Source: Fimbriimonadaceae bacterium (lineage in GTDB: Bacteria; Armatimonadota; Fimbriimonadia; Fimbriimonadales; Fimbriimonadaceae). Taken from it: 64,000 nucleotides of DNA. This document shows, piece by piece, positions 27,689-36,701 of the stretch. Each line of letters begins with the position of its first letter. Position 1 is the stretch's first letter. The DNA is taken from NCBI GenBank assembly GCA_019187105.1, contig JABAQM010000001.1, positions 1 to 64,000 on the forward strand, given 5' to 3'. The translations under genes and the position numbers were made by a program. Under the pieces are notes generated by a model, which worked only from the letters and a program-made list of their open reading frames with translations, searched no databases and was not told the DNA's origin.

Positions 27689-28743
27689 TAGGAACAGTGG
27701 TCGCAGCCCTCTTCCTAAACTTGATCTTCGCCGACCCGGTGCTGGTGACGCCCCCTAGTTTCTCAAGAGCGCGAGAACCCCAAGTTGCGATCGATGTGGA
27801 CGAGCAAGTCTACATTGCCTACGGGATGGGGAACGCTGTTTACGTTTCGGTGTCCAGTGATAGAGGCGCGAGCTACGGCGACCCGATCAAGGTCGCTGAG
27901 CCGGGCAAGCTCTCTCTGGGAATGCGACGTGGGCCCCGGATTTGTGTCCGCAAGGGTGTCTTGACGATCACCGCCGTATATGGAAGTCAGGGCAATTGGC
28001 GAGACGGCGATATCGTTGCGTTCCGATCTGCAGACAAAGGCAAGACCTGGAGTGGTCCCGTCCTTGTGAACGACGTCGAGGGATCAGGACGGGAAGGGCT
28101 CCACGCGATGGCAGTCGCCCCAGATGGCACGCTCGCCTGTGCCTGGCTCGATTTGCGAGACAAGGGCACAAAGCTGTTCATGGCGACTTCAAAGGATGGT
28201 GGCGGGAGGTGGTCAGACAATCGGCTCGTTTACGCGTCGCCAAGCGGAACCATCTGCGAATGCTGCCATCCGTCACTCGCCTTCGATGCAAAAGGCAGGC
28301 TGCACGTCATGTTTCGCAATTCGATCGATGGTGCTCGGGACATGTACATCACCTCGTCCGGCGACTTGCGAACATTTAGCCCTGCGACCAAACTTGGACT
28401 TGGGACTTGGATGATTAACGCATGCCCGATGGATGGAGGGATGCTTGCGGTTAGCCCTACTGGTTCCGTCGAGACCATTTGGCGTCGGGAAGGCATGGTC
28501 TTTCAATCAAGACTATCGGGAGAAGAGCGCATTGGCGAAGGTCGAAATCCCTGGATCGCGCATGGCGCAGCGGGCACTTACCTTGCTTGGCAAAGCGGAA
28601 AGGAGGTCATCTACTTAGCACCGGGATCGAATCCTAGCCGGGTGTCCCAGGAAGGAAACGACCCCGTAATTGCCGCCTCACCCAATGGCAGGTTGGTGAT
28701 CGGAGCATGGAATCAGAATGGAATTCGATCGATTAGGCTCTAG
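27685..28743 (+). CDS. Secreted BNR/sialidase-fold protein with CECC motif
   Basis: A 352-residue secreted protein (signal MIGTVVAALFLNLIFA) with repeated Asp-box-like blades (SSDRGASYGDP, SADKGKTWSGP, SKDGGGRWSDN). These indicate a six-bladed propeller of the sialidase fold. Sialidase catalytic residues cannot be confirmed, and a CECCHPS motif near residue 190 suggests metal binding instead. It is coupled to the RND gene by a 4-nt overlap. A role as a periplasmic metal-binding accessory is inferred from position. Its stop overlaps the convergent DUF305 stop within CTAG. Confidence 0.72.
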   Translation: MIGTVVAALFLNLIFADPVLVTPPSFSRAREPQVAIDVDEQVYIAYGMGNAVYVSVSSDRGASYGDPIKVAEPGKLSLGMRRGPRICVRKGVLTITAVYGSQGNWRDGDIVAFRSADKGKTWSGPVLVNDVEGSGREGLHAMAVAPDGTLACAWLDLRDKGTKLFMATSKDGGGRWSDNRLVYASPSGTICECCHPSLAFDAKGRLHVMFRNSIDGARDMYITSSGDLRTFSPATKLGLGTWMINACPMDGGMLAVSPTGSVETIWRREGMVFQSRLSGEERIGEGRNPWIAHGAAGTYLAWQSGKEVIYLAPGSNPSRVSQEGNDPVIAASPNGRLVIGAWNQNGIRSIRL

Positions 28744-29120
28744 TGCTTCATCTTTGCGTGTTTGAGCAGCGCCGCCCGTTCCTGCTTTTGCATGGCGATC
28801 ATTTTCTTCGCCATCGCCCTTAGCTCGGCGCTCTTGCCGTACTTGACCTCGATTTCAGCCATCTCGATCGCGCCCTGGTGATGTTCCGCCATCATGACGG
28901 CAAAGTCTTTGTCGGTGTCGCCAGTCATTTTCATCTTCGCCATGTTCTTGCTCATCTTGGACATCGCAGTGTGCATCAGGTGGGAAGGCGTCGACTTGGC
29001 GGGAGCCTTCACCACGTGACCCGTCTTCTGGTCGTGGTGTTGGGCGAGGGCTGGAGTGAGGAAAGTGCCACCGACGACTGCTCCGGCGGCGAGTAGGGCG
29101 ATTGAAGTGAATTTGTTCAT
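28740..29120 (-). CDS. DUF305 secreted protein
   Basis: A 126-residue secreted protein. The ATG at 29120 is chosen because it starts a signal peptide (MNKFTSIALLAAGAVVGG...ALAQ); the frame stays open upstream without one. The ferritin-like four-helix DUF305 domain contains the diagnostic DFAVMMAEHHQGAIEMA with its His pair, and is rich in Met and Lys. DUF305 proteins often accompany copper genes. It is the last gene of the copper operon, 71 nt after copA, and its stop overlaps the convergent BNR gene. Confidence 0.88.
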   Translation of the reverse strand: MNKFTSIALLAAGAVVGGTFLTPALAQHHDQKTGHVVKAPAKSTPSHLMHTAMSKMSKNMAKMKMTGDTDKDFAVMMAEHHQGAIEMAEIEVKYGKSAELRAMAKKMIAMQKQERAALLKHAKMKH

Positions 29121-29191
29121 AAGCGTGTCTCTAAGTAGTAAGACGTCCGGCGCTCTCTTCCAAGGCCATCTCCTCAACGAGCAAGGGAACG

Positions 29192-31606
29192 TCACAAGTT
29201 GGCGCTCCGCAGCCTCAGCGCATTGGCGATCACCGAAACGGAACTCAGGCTCATGGCTAGAGCCGCGATCATGGGACTCATGAGAAGTCCGGTGAAGGGG
29301 TACAGCACTCCAGCGGCGATCGGCACCCCTGCCACGTTGTAGATGAACGCAAAGAAGAGGTTCTGGCGGATGTTGGTCATCGTTGCTCGGCTCAGCCGTC
29401 TCGCTCGCACCAGCCCCGTCAGATCTCCTTTGAGGAGCGTGATTCCCGCGCTTTCCATCGCAACGTCTGTTCCTGTTCCCATCGCGATCCCGACCTGCGC
29501 TTGCGCCAAGGCAGGCGCATCGTTAATCCCGTCACCGGCCATCGCAACGAACCGTCCTTCCGATTGCAATCGCTTGATGATGTCGATCTTGCCTTCGGGC
29601 AACACATCGGCGTGAACTTCGTCGATGCCCAGTTTCGAGGCGACCGACAGGGCTGTTGTCTTGCTGTCGCCTGTGACCATAACGACCTGAATCTTCTCCT
29701 CATGAAGCGATTTGAGCGCGTCCGATGCTGACGTCTTGATCGGGTCGGCGACGCCGATCAGACCGACGATGGTCCTCCCAACAGCTACGAACATGACGGT
29801 CTGGCCCTCGGATCGCATGGCTTCCGCATTTGCCGCCACATGTCCAACTTCTGCCCCGACAGCCTCCATCAGTGCGAGATTCCCAAGGGCGACATCGTGT
29901 AAGCCCGATTTGCCTCGCACACCTTTGCCCGTGAAGGACATGAAGTCTGTCACGGCGCTTGGCTCGATGTTGCGCTCCTTAAGCCCAGCAAGTATCGCGG
30001 CCGCCAGCGGATGTTCGCTACCTTGCTCTAGACCGCCCGCGATCTGGAGAAGTTGTTCCTCGGACGTATCGCTGAATGCCTGGACCGCGACGAGTTTGGG
30101 CTTACCCTCAGTGAGTGTGCCCGTCTTGTCCACCACCAGCGCATCCACTTTCTCGAACGCTTCCAAAGACTCCGCATTCTTTATCAGAACTCCGGCCTGT
30201 GCACCGCGCCCGGTTCCGACCATGATCGACATCGGAGTCGCTAAACCCAGTGCGCAAGGGCAGGCGATGATCAGCACCGCTACAGCATTGATGACCGCAT
30301 AGGCCATAGCAGGCGCGGGTCCGAACATCGCCCAGACGACGAAGGAAGTGATCGCGACCAGCACCACTATCGGCACGAAAATGCCTGACACTGTGTCGGC
30401 CAGTTTTTGGATCGGAGCCCGCGATCGTTGCGCCTCGCTCACCATTTTTACGATCTGAGCGAGCAGAGTCTCACTTCCAACCCGCTCGGCCCGCATCAGG
30501 AAGCTCCCGGTCCCGTTAACAGTCGCGCCCGTCACTTTGTCGCCTTCGGCCTTCTGAACGGGCATCGGTTCGCCGGTGATCATGGACTCATTTACCGAGC
30601 TTCGGCCCTCGATCACCATGCCATCCACGGGAATCTTCTCCCCAGGGCGAACGCGTAAGGTGTCGCCGATATGGACATGTTCGAGACGAATATCCTCTTC
30701 CTTTCCGTCTCGAACCAGCCGAGCCTGCTTGGGTGAAAGGTCGAGTAGAGCCCGAATGGCGGTGCTCGTCGCGCTCCGTGCTCGAAGTTCTAGGACCTGC
30801 CCCAGCAAGACGAGCGTCGTGATGACCGCCGCGGCCTCGAAATACAGGTCCACACCACCCATCTTGTTGCGGAACGAAGGCGGAAAAACGTGGGGGGCGA
30901 TGACGCCGACCACGCTGTACAGCCAAGCCACTCCGGTCCCCAACGCGATCAACGTGAACATGTTCGGGCTGCGATGGACGACCGAAGCCCAACCGCGCTG
31001 GAAGAACGGCCACCCTCCCCAAAGCACGACCGGCGTGGCAAGCGCAAACTGCGTCCACCCCAGAACTCCATGCGGTATCCACTGCGCGATGTCGAATCCG
31101 AACAGATGGGGCATCACTGCCAATAGAAGCGGAATCGCGAGGACGGTCGAAATCCAGAACCGCCGCGTCATGTCCACAAGCTCGGGATTCTCGTCACCGA
31201 GGCTCACCTCCATCGGTTCGAGCGCCATCCCGCAGATGGGGCAACTGCCCGGTTTGTCCTGCACGATCTGCGGATGCATCGGACAGGTCCATTGAGTCTT
31301 CCTGACCGTCGCTGCGGGATGAAGCGGCTCCAGCGCCATACCGCACTTCGGGCAACTGCCCGGACCCTTCTGCACGATCTCGGGATGCATGGGGCAGGTG
31401 TACTCAAGCCGCACATCTTGAGGCTCTGCTGCCTCGATTGGCTCAGGGGCCAGATGTTTCTCGGGGTTCGACTTGAATCGCTCCAGACAACTCTTGCCGC
31501 AGAAGTAGTACGTCGTTCCCGCGTGCTCAAACGACCCCGCCGCATCGGCGGGGTCAACTGTCATGCCGCACACGGGATCAATGTGCTGTTTTCTCATGTG
31601 TTCCAT
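29192..31606 (-). CDS. copA: Copper-exporting P1B ATPase with YHS and two HMBD domains
   Basis: An 804-residue Cu+-type ATPase. Instead of HMA domains, its N-terminus has a YHS domain (about 8-50, DPVCGMTV...FCGKSC) and two copies of the heavy-metal-binding domain, [10 protein letters not shown]...[10 protein letters not shown] (69-94) and [10 protein letters not shown]...[10 protein letters not shown] (107-131). The gate helix has [12 protein letters not shown] (near 448), the copper form. DKTGTLTEG (near 491), SEHPLAAAI and [10 protein letters not shown] are intact. It moves Cu+ out of the cytosol. It overlaps the barrel gene by one base. Confidence 0.93.
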   Translation of the reverse strand: MEHMRKQHIDPVCGMTVDPADAAGSFEHAGTTYYFCGKSCLERFKSNPEKHLAPEPIEAAEPQDVRLEYTCPMHPEIVQKGPGSCPKCGMALEPLHPAATVRKTQWTCPMHPQIVQDKPGSCPICGMALEPMEVSLGDENPELVDMTRRFWISTVLAIPLLLAVMPHLFGFDIAQWIPHGVLGWTQFALATPVVLWGGWPFFQRGWASVVHRSPNMFTLIALGTGVAWLYSVVGVIAPHVFPPSFRNKMGGVDLYFEAAAVITTLVLLGQVLELRARSATSTAIRALLDLSPKQARLVRDGKEEDIRLEHVHIGDTLRVRPGEKIPVDGMVIEGRSSVNESMITGEPMPVQKAEGDKVTGATVNGTGSFLMRAERVGSETLLAQIVKMVSEAQRSRAPIQKLADTVSGIFVPIVVLVAITSFVVWAMFGPAPAMAYAVINAVAVLIIACPCALGLATPMSIMVGTGRGAQAGVLIKNAESLEAFEKVDALVVDKTGTLTEGKPKLVAVQAFSDTSEEQLLQIAGGLEQGSEHPLAAAILAGLKERNIEPSAVTDFMSFTGKGVRGKSGLHDVALGNLALMEAVGAEVGHVAANAEAMRSEGQTVMFVAVGRTIVGLIGVADPIKTSASDALKSLHEEKIQVVMVTGDSKTTALSVASKLGIDEVHADVLPEGKIDIIKRLQSEGRFVAMAGDGINDAPALAQAQVGIAMGTGTDVAMESAGITLLKGDLTGLVRARRLSRATMTNIRQNLFFAFIYNVAGVPIAAGVLYPFTGLLMSPMIAALAMSLSSVSVIANALRLRSANL

Positions 31607-32370
31607 TAGAAGCTGACCGAGTAGCCGAAGGCAAGCCGCACGGGGCTTCGCTCTGCTCCCTTCGTCGAGAAGATGTCGGAGGTAATCCCGATGTCGAACA
31701 CGGCTTGGGGACTGACTTGACGACGTAATCCGAGGCCGACCGACCCTACGAAGCCATCACCTTCATTCTTGCTTTGCTGGATGGCGAAATCCGCCACCAA
31801 GGTTTGATCGAATCGTCGCGGATACCCCAAGGGCTTGGAAAAGCCCAGAACTGCGCCCACGGTGTGACGACGTTCGCCTCGGCCGGGGTCCGTGTTCATG
31901 TTCAGATCGAGATTGAGGTGAACCTTGTCGTACTGACCCAGCGATTTCGTCGCGATCCCACGGAACCGAAGATCGAGCCCCTTCGCGTCGCGCCCGGTCG
32001 GAAGGCCGACGTCCACCCGGTAGGCTAGTGCGGGGGAGTCGTCGATCTCCCGGCGAAGTCCGTTGAAGTAGCCGATTTCGACGTTTCCGATATCGCCCCT
32101 TCGCTCAGAGCTTGAATACGTGGGCTCGAATGCGACGGAAATGTCCTGGTTCTTGGCGAAGCCGTATTTGAACTCGGTCTTGTTTCCGTAGGTGGGTCCG
32201 CGCCGCCGAAACGTATCCAGCGACATGCCAAACTCGAATGCCCGCTCGCGAAAGGCGATGGAGTAAGCGTCGTCGAAGCGGAGCGGGCGTCCTGCTTCAA
32301 TGTTGTCGTGGTCGCTGGCGAACGCGAGCGAACTGAGAAGGAGCCCTGAGATGAGCAGAAGTCGTCTCAT
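31606..32370 (-). CDS. Outer-membrane beta-barrel protein of the copper operon
   Basis: A 254-residue protein from the ATG at 32370, which opens a signal peptide ([18 protein letters not shown]). The mature part alternates amphipathic strands ([34 protein letters not shown]) and ends in a terminal Phe, the classic Bam-recognised end of an outer-membrane barrel. I do not recognise a named family. It overlaps the upstream gene by 4 nt and copA by one base. It may be a copper porin or efflux conduit; that is inference from context. Confidence 0.72.
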   Translation of the reverse strand: MRRLLLISGLLLSSLAFASDHDNIEAGRPLRFDDAYSIAFRERAFEFGMSLDTFRRRGPTYGNKTEFKYGFAKNQDISVAFEPTYSSSERRGDIGNVEIGYFNGLRREIDDSPALAYRVDVGLPTGRDAKGLDLRFRGIATKSLGQYDKVHLNLDLNMNTDPGRGERRHTVGAVLGFSKPLGYPRRFDQTLVADFAIQQSKNEGDGFVGSVGLGLRRQVSPQAVFDIGITSDIFSTKGAERSPVRLAFGYSVSF

Positions 32371-33932
32371 CGAGCTCCTCCTTTCGCGGGCGGAGGTCCG
32401 GGCTTGTAAGGGTTGGGCTTGTCGATCTTGCGATATGTATCGGGGGTGCCGTGATTGAGTGCAGCCCATTCCGCGAGGTTCAGCGGTTTCGTATCCTTGT
32501 ACTCCGGGTTTTCCGAAACATACTTCTCAAGCGCGGCAAGCGTAGTGAACGCGCGAGACCAGCCTGAGCATTCGGGATGCTCGCCGTACTTCTCCAAGAA
32601 CACGATGCCGTCGATGTTCGAGGTCCAATTGCCCTCCTCGTCGGAGATGAGCACGAGCAAACGGTTCGGGTCGTTGCTTGCGGCTCGAATGATGGCGCGG
32701 CCCGGCGTCTCCCCCGCCATGTCGCGGGCGCACATGAGGCATCGCACCATCATCGTCCATCCTTCGGCGGAAACGGTCGCGCCCCAAGGGTTGCCTTCGG
32801 GCATCGGAATCGAGCAGTGGGAACATGCGCTCATGTCCATCCAGCCCATTCCCGACATCCACATGATGTCGTCCTCGCTGCCCTTCATCCAGCCCATTCC
32901 GGGCATGCTCGGCGGGTGGCGATGGTCGTGGAGTGAGTTCTCTTTGCCTTCGCTTTCACCCGGCGTTTCGCTGATATGAGTGGTGGCGAGGACGCGGTAG
33001 ATCGCGATCTTTACCTGCTCCTGCTTCTGAGCTTCGGTGAGTTGCGGCTGGGCAAGGATGTCGTTCACGTTGTCGTGAAGCATGTGGAGGTTATCGAAAG
33101 CGTTCGCGATCTGGGGAAATCGCTTTGCGAATCGAGGGCTCATTTCGGCCGTCATCGGCATGAAATCGCGGTCCGTCTTGTACAGTTCAGTCTCGTGATA
33201 TCTCGCGCCAAGCACTTCGTATTGAGGAGCCTGATCCTTGACCGGAACACGGTAGAGCATGTCGTAGTTCACGGTCTGCAACCAGTGATAGCCCCAGAAG
33301 AGGCCGTTCACCTTTGGGTAGTCGGTGCGGAACTTCATCGAATACGAAAAGCTGTCGAGGTAATCCATGTTCATGGGCAACCCCGTGATCGCGTACGGCT
33401 GAGCTTCGTAGAACGCCCATAGCCGCTCGATCTCCTTCTCCTTCTGGTCGTCGGTCCACCCGGGATGGGCGAAGACGTCGATCGTCTGGAAGTGGAGCGT
33501 ATGCGCCCAGTCGAAAACTTTCTCCAGATAGCCGTACTTGCGCAGGAATGTTGGCGAAATCGCGCCCTCGTCTACCGGATTGGCTGGCTGATGCTTCAGG
33601 ACCCAGTTGATCGTGTCGAAGGTCTTAGTTTCGAGCGTCGGAGCCTCACCTCGCACGAGAGCCTCATAGGCCATGGCGTGACCAACTCCCGTCGCGTACA
33701 TGTCCTTCGCGAACTTGGGAATTCGATTGATCGCCCAGTTGTAGGGCGCCGCTTTGTAGAAGAGGTGGTCTGCGCCGGGTGCAGCAAGCCAAGCGGGCAT
33801 GTCGTTTGGCATGGCTGGAAGCTCAGTCTGCTTCTTCATTCCGGCCATTTGATGACCGGAATGATCTTGCGCCAAGCCGAGCGAGGCTATGGCTGTGATG
33901 CCAAGTAGGGTGATGGCTTTCATAGTTTTCAC
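32367..33932 (-). CDS. Secreted Met/Cys-rich protein with C-terminal NosL-like domain
   Basis: A 521-residue secreted protein (signal near MKAITLLGITAIASLGLA, then DHSGHQMAGM). The central ~300 residues are helical and unrecognised. Next comes a Met-rich stretch with two GMGWM units. A final domain with SACSHCSIPM, RCLMCARDM and ECSGWSRAF matches in order the CxxC, CxxC, C-SRAF layout of the next upstream gene (33929). Copper binding is likely. The GTG start at 33932 overlaps the preceding stop; an ATG at 33923 is the alternative. Function is unknown. Confidence 0.7.
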   Translation of the reverse strand: MKTMKAITLLGITAIASLGLAQDHSGHQMAGMKKQTELPAMPNDMPAWLAAPGADHLFYKAAPYNWAINRIPKFAKDMYATGVGHAMAYEALVRGEAPTLETKTFDTINWVLKHQPANPVDEGAISPTFLRKYGYLEKVFDWAHTLHFQTIDVFAHPGWTDDQKEKEIERLWAFYEAQPYAITGLPMNMDYLDSFSYSMKFRTDYPKVNGLFWGYHWLQTVNYDMLYRVPVKDQAPQYEVLGARYHETELYKTDRDFMPMTAEMSPRFAKRFPQIANAFDNLHMLHDNVNDILAQPQLTEAQKQEQVKIAIYRVLATTHISETPGESEGKENSLHDHRHPPSMPGMGWMKGSEDDIMWMSGMGWMDMSACSHCSIPMPEGNPWGATVSAEGWTMMVRCLMCARDMAGETPGRAIIRAASNDPNRLLVLISDEEGNWTSNIDGIVFLEKYGEHPECSGWSRAFTTLAALEKYVSENPEYKDTKPLNLAEWAALNHGTPDTYRKIDKPNPYKPGPPPAKGGAR

Positions 33933-34414
33933 TTGGCTGGCTTGGTTACCGCTTCTGCGAACTCGGCAAACGTAAGCGCCTTTGCGCCTTCGACTTTATG
34001 CTTCGCAACATAGGCATCAAAGGCGGCCTTGCTCGAAAACGCTCGGGACAACGCGGCGCAATCGGCGTGCTTCTTGAAGGTGTTGAGGAAGACCGCGCCT
34101 TCGGGAGCGGCCCACTTGCCGCCCGTGCGCTTGAGGACGACCGGCTCGCCTACCTTCTCGCTCGGAGCGTAAACGACGAGATCGCCCTTGTATCGGCCCT
34201 GGTCCTTGATGACGCAGTACATGCACCGATACTCGATGCGCTTGTTGCCCGTTTTCAGAACGACTTCGTTGTCCTGCTCTTTGGTGTTTTGGACCAGCTT
34301 CATCTTGCAGTAAGGGCAGTCGCCTTCGTGCGCCGAAGCGATCGGAGCGAGGCCGAGTGTGCCGATAACGGCGAACAGGGCGAGGGATTTCGAGATTGTG
34401 TTGATGATGTTCAT
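33929..34414 (-). CDS. Secreted NosL-like copper-binding protein
   Basis: A 161-residue protein. The ATG at 34414 opens a signal peptide ending in IASAHE. Metal-binding cysteines lie in CPYCKM (33-36), RCMYC (64, 67) and Cys119 before SRAF. This is the pattern of NosL, the Cu(I) chaperone of nitrous oxide reductase maturation, although no nos genes are near. It is probably a periplasmic copper chaperone. It lies 20 nt after the cupredoxin gene, and its stop overlaps the start of the 521-residue paralogue. Confidence 0.75.
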   Translation of the reverse strand: MNIINTISKSLALFAVIGTLGLAPIASAHEGDCPYCKMKLVQNTKEQDNEVVLKTGNKRIEYRCMYCVIKDQGRYKGDLVVYAPSEKVGEPVVLKRTGGKWAAPEGAVFLNTFKKHADCAALSRAFSSKAAFDAYVAKHKVEGAKALTFAEFAEAVTKPAK

Positions 34415-34434
34415 AGTTCTGTTTCCTTGAGGAG

Positions 34435-34794
34435 TCACTTGACGACGACCTTGCCGTCGTACATGTCCATGCCGCAGGTGAACGGGATCTCACCGGCATT
34501 TTCTGGCGTAAAGGCGAAAGTCACGGACTTGCCGGATTCGACCTCCTTGGATTGGTTGAGGGATTTGAAGACGACAGTGCCCCCGCACCCGAGTTCCTGG
34601 CCGCCCTTGAATGTCAGTTCCACGGGCTTGCTATGCTCGACAGTGATGAGGTTCGGCGTGTACTTGCCTCCATCGATGGTGATGGTTGCGCGTTGGACGC
34701 CTTCGGTTGTTGAGGCGGCAACCGGTTCGGATTTGCAACCGACCACGACAGCGGTGACAAGGGCTGCAAGTAGAAAGGCTTGCGGGGCTCTCAT
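34435..34794 (-). CDS. Cupredoxin-like lipoprotein
   Basis: A 119-residue lipoprotein from the ATG at 34794, with lipobox VVVGC (Cys20). A single cupredoxin fold spans about 35-119, with GCGGTVVFKSLN (Cys70) and the C-terminal FTCGMDMYDGK (Cys107, Met109, Met111). This is the small Cupredoxin_1 type that accompanies heavy-metal ATPases. It probably holds Cu at the outer face of the inner membrane. The first four bases overlap the end of the 50-residue Cys-tailed gene. Confidence 0.85.
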   Translation of the reverse strand: MRAPQAFLLAALVTAVVVGCKSEPVAASTTEGVQRATITIDGGKYTPNLITVEHSKPVELTFKGGQELGCGGTVVFKSLNQSKEVESGKSVTFAFTPENAGEIPFTCGMDMYDGKVVVK

Positions 34795-34943
34795 GGTTGC
34801 ACCTTGTCTTGGCATGCTTTCCCGGAGCCGCATCCACAGTCGGGCTTGCCATTCGGTTGACCAACGCCTAAGCGACGCAAAACCAACCATGCATAAACGC
34901 CGACGCCGGCCGCGATGAGTGCGATTGATCCGAGGGTCTGCAT
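34791..34943 (-). CDS. 50-residue single-TM protein with Cys-rich tail
   Basis: The ATG at 34943 gives MQTLGSIALIAAGVGVYAWLVL, a TM helix, followed by a short tail with DCGCGSGKACQ. The form matches small FeoB-associated Cys-rich membrane proteins, in which the tail faces the cytoplasm and may bind metal. It overlaps the gene before it by one base and the gene after it by four, so it is a coupled member of the copper operon, not a chance ORF. Confidence 0.72.
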   Translation of the reverse strand: MQTLGSIALIAAGVGVYAWLVLRRLGVGQPNGKPDCGCGSGKACQDKVQP

Positions 34944-36628
34944 CACTTCACCTCGATGGCGAAGCCGAGCGTTCGAACCGCGCCGCGCCAATCGAACTGG
35001 GCATAGACCTTGTAGAGTCCAGGCTTGGGGAATCGGCCCGTGAAGTGGATCATGCCTTGCTTCACCTGAGCTTCACTCTCCTCGTCTTCGGCAGGGTGGC
35101 TGTGCACGACCGTCTGACCGTCTTGGTGGAAAATCATCATGTGGCCCGCTGCGCCAAGCCACTTGACGGTATCCCCTGCAGCCTGGCCGGTCTTCTCGTC
35201 GGTGAGCTTGACCATCAAGGTGGTCTTGCGACCGACCTGGATGTCGCGAGTCACAAGCTCGCCCTTAAGGCCGCCGTCGGCTGCAGTGGCCGTGAGATTC
35301 AACTTGGTATCCCACGTCGGATTGTCGCCGTGGACGCTGACCTTCGCAATAAGCACCCGCGATCCTTTGCCGCTTGGAGCTACATCGCCGTACACCCAGT
35401 AATCCCCTCCAGCGGGAAACGTGATCGGAATCGACCACGTGCCATCCTTTGCCATTTCAGGGTGTTCGTGAAGGAACCAGTTAAGGTCCTTGCTGGCAAG
35501 TAGCAGGTGGAACTGCTTCTCATGAGCGACGTCGAATGCGCTCTGAACCTTTCCCGTCTTCGTGTCGATGACCTGCAACTTTAGGTTGCTCGGTTGGCCA
35601 GCCATTGCATGTACGGGCCAATCGACAACTTTGAGTTGGAAGGGCTGTGGCTTAGCGACGTTGGTTGGGCGCTCGTCTTTCACGTCCACTAGGAACGCGA
35701 TGTCGTGCTTGCCTTGTCCCGGAATATTCAGCGTCAAAGCGATCTTGTAGTCGCCGCCGTGCGGAAAGAAGAGGACGACGCCGTAGTCGCCAGGCACGCC
35801 TTCACGGTGCACTTCGGGCTTGGCTTCGGGCATCCCCGCCATGCTCGGCATCGTCATGACTGCGCTGGCTTCGATCGCCCCCACTCCCTTGAACCCTTCT
35901 TCCACTGGGTCCTTGGCTGTCGTATCGACGACGCGGAACTCAACGTCGACTTCTTCCTGAGCGTAAAGACCTTCCTCTGGAACGCGAAGTACGGCTTCGT
36001 ATCTGCCGAATTTCACTTTGGTGACGACCTTGACGTCAGCGGTCGCAGGATGATGCGAAGCGTCGTGCTTGATCGCTTTGGCCACCTGTACGTTCTTCTC
36101 GATTCCCGCGAAGAGATACTTCTTAGGGTCCTTTTCGAAAGGCCCGCCGCATCCGGCGCAACACATGTACCAACGCACGCCGTCGTGGTCAACGTAGTCG
36201 CTTGCCTTGGAATAGGAAAGGACGGCCTCCTTGCCAACCGGGCAGTAGAGAGCCTCCTTGGCGGGCACGGCAGCGAACTTCTTGGGGTTTGCCAAGAATG
36301 CCGCCTTGTTCTCTTCCGACTGGAAGGGATAGCGCACCGAATCAAAGTCGGCAGTTGCCTTGGCTTTGTTCGCGTCCAGCCGCAATCGGCTGACCGGATC
36401 GAACAGAAAGACTCCGACCGTGTTCTTTGCAGATCGCTGAGTCTTCAGAAAAGCTTCCGGAGACTTGGCGAAGTTGGCGTCACAGCCTGCGCAGCAGAAC
36501 TGATAGCTTGAGCCGTTGTATTCGACGACGGGAGAGTTGGCGGCGACGGCACTGCCCATGACCGGGCACTTGAGCGCCGAGCCTTGACCGAGTGCCACCG
36601 CCGCGAGGGCGATGATGGTGTTTAACAT
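34943..36628 (-). CDS. Secreted multi-YHS protein with YtkA/FixH-like domain
   Basis: A 561-residue secreted protein. After a short signal (MLNTIIALAAVALGQG) come two cysteine-bearing YHS-like units, KCPVMG...FCCAGC (about 20-62) and YCPVGKE...MCCAGC (about 128-172). A cysteine-free YHS-like unit lies between them. Two beta-sandwich domains follow, one like YtkA/FixH with a Met-rich MTMPSMAGMPEA loop. The C-terminal domain has His-rich HMMIFHQDGQTVVHSHP. The whole suits a periplasmic copper scavenger. It is the second gene of the copper operon, after the RAPP-tailed gene. Confidence 0.78.
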   Translation of the reverse strand: MLNTIIALAAVALGQGSALKCPVMGSAVAANSPVVEYNGSSYQFCCAGCDANFAKSPEAFLKTQRSAKNTVGVFLFDPVSRLRLDANKAKATADFDSVRYPFQSEENKAAFLANPKKFAAVPAKEALYCPVGKEAVLSYSKASDYVDHDGVRWYMCCAGCGGPFEKDPKKYLFAGIEKNVQVAKAIKHDASHHPATADVKVVTKVKFGRYEAVLRVPEEGLYAQEEVDVEFRVVDTTAKDPVEEGFKGVGAIEASAVMTMPSMAGMPEAKPEVHREGVPGDYGVVLFFPHGGDYKIALTLNIPGQGKHDIAFLVDVKDERPTNVAKPQPFQLKVVDWPVHAMAGQPSNLKLQVIDTKTGKVQSAFDVAHEKQFHLLLASKDLNWFLHEHPEMAKDGTWSIPITFPAGGDYWVYGDVAPSGKGSRVLIAKVSVHGDNPTWDTKLNLTATAADGGLKGELVTRDIQVGRKTTLMVKLTDEKTGQAAGDTVKWLGAAGHMMIFHQDGQTVVHSHPAEDEESEAQVKQGMIHFTGRFPKPGLYKVYAQFDWRGAVRTLGFAIEVK

Positions 36629-36673
36629 TGAATTTCCTGTGCTGGGGATTGGGGACTTGCGTCAACGACGAAC

Positions 36674-36698
36674 CCTGCATGCCGATCGGGCAGGCAGG
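36674..36698 (-). other. RNA hairpin after the first gene of the copper operon
   Basis: CCTGC/GCAGG encloses CCGATCGG in the 73-nt gap between the RAPP-tailed gene and the YHS gene. It sits at the same place as the hairpins of the other two metal operons. Confidence 0.42.
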
Positions 36699-36701
36699 CT
36701 G

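Noticed and set aside
35705..36511. 268-codon plus-strand frame opposite the multi-YHS gene
   Set aside because: The YHS cysteine pattern and signal peptide are on the minus strand; the plus frame looks random apart from composition.
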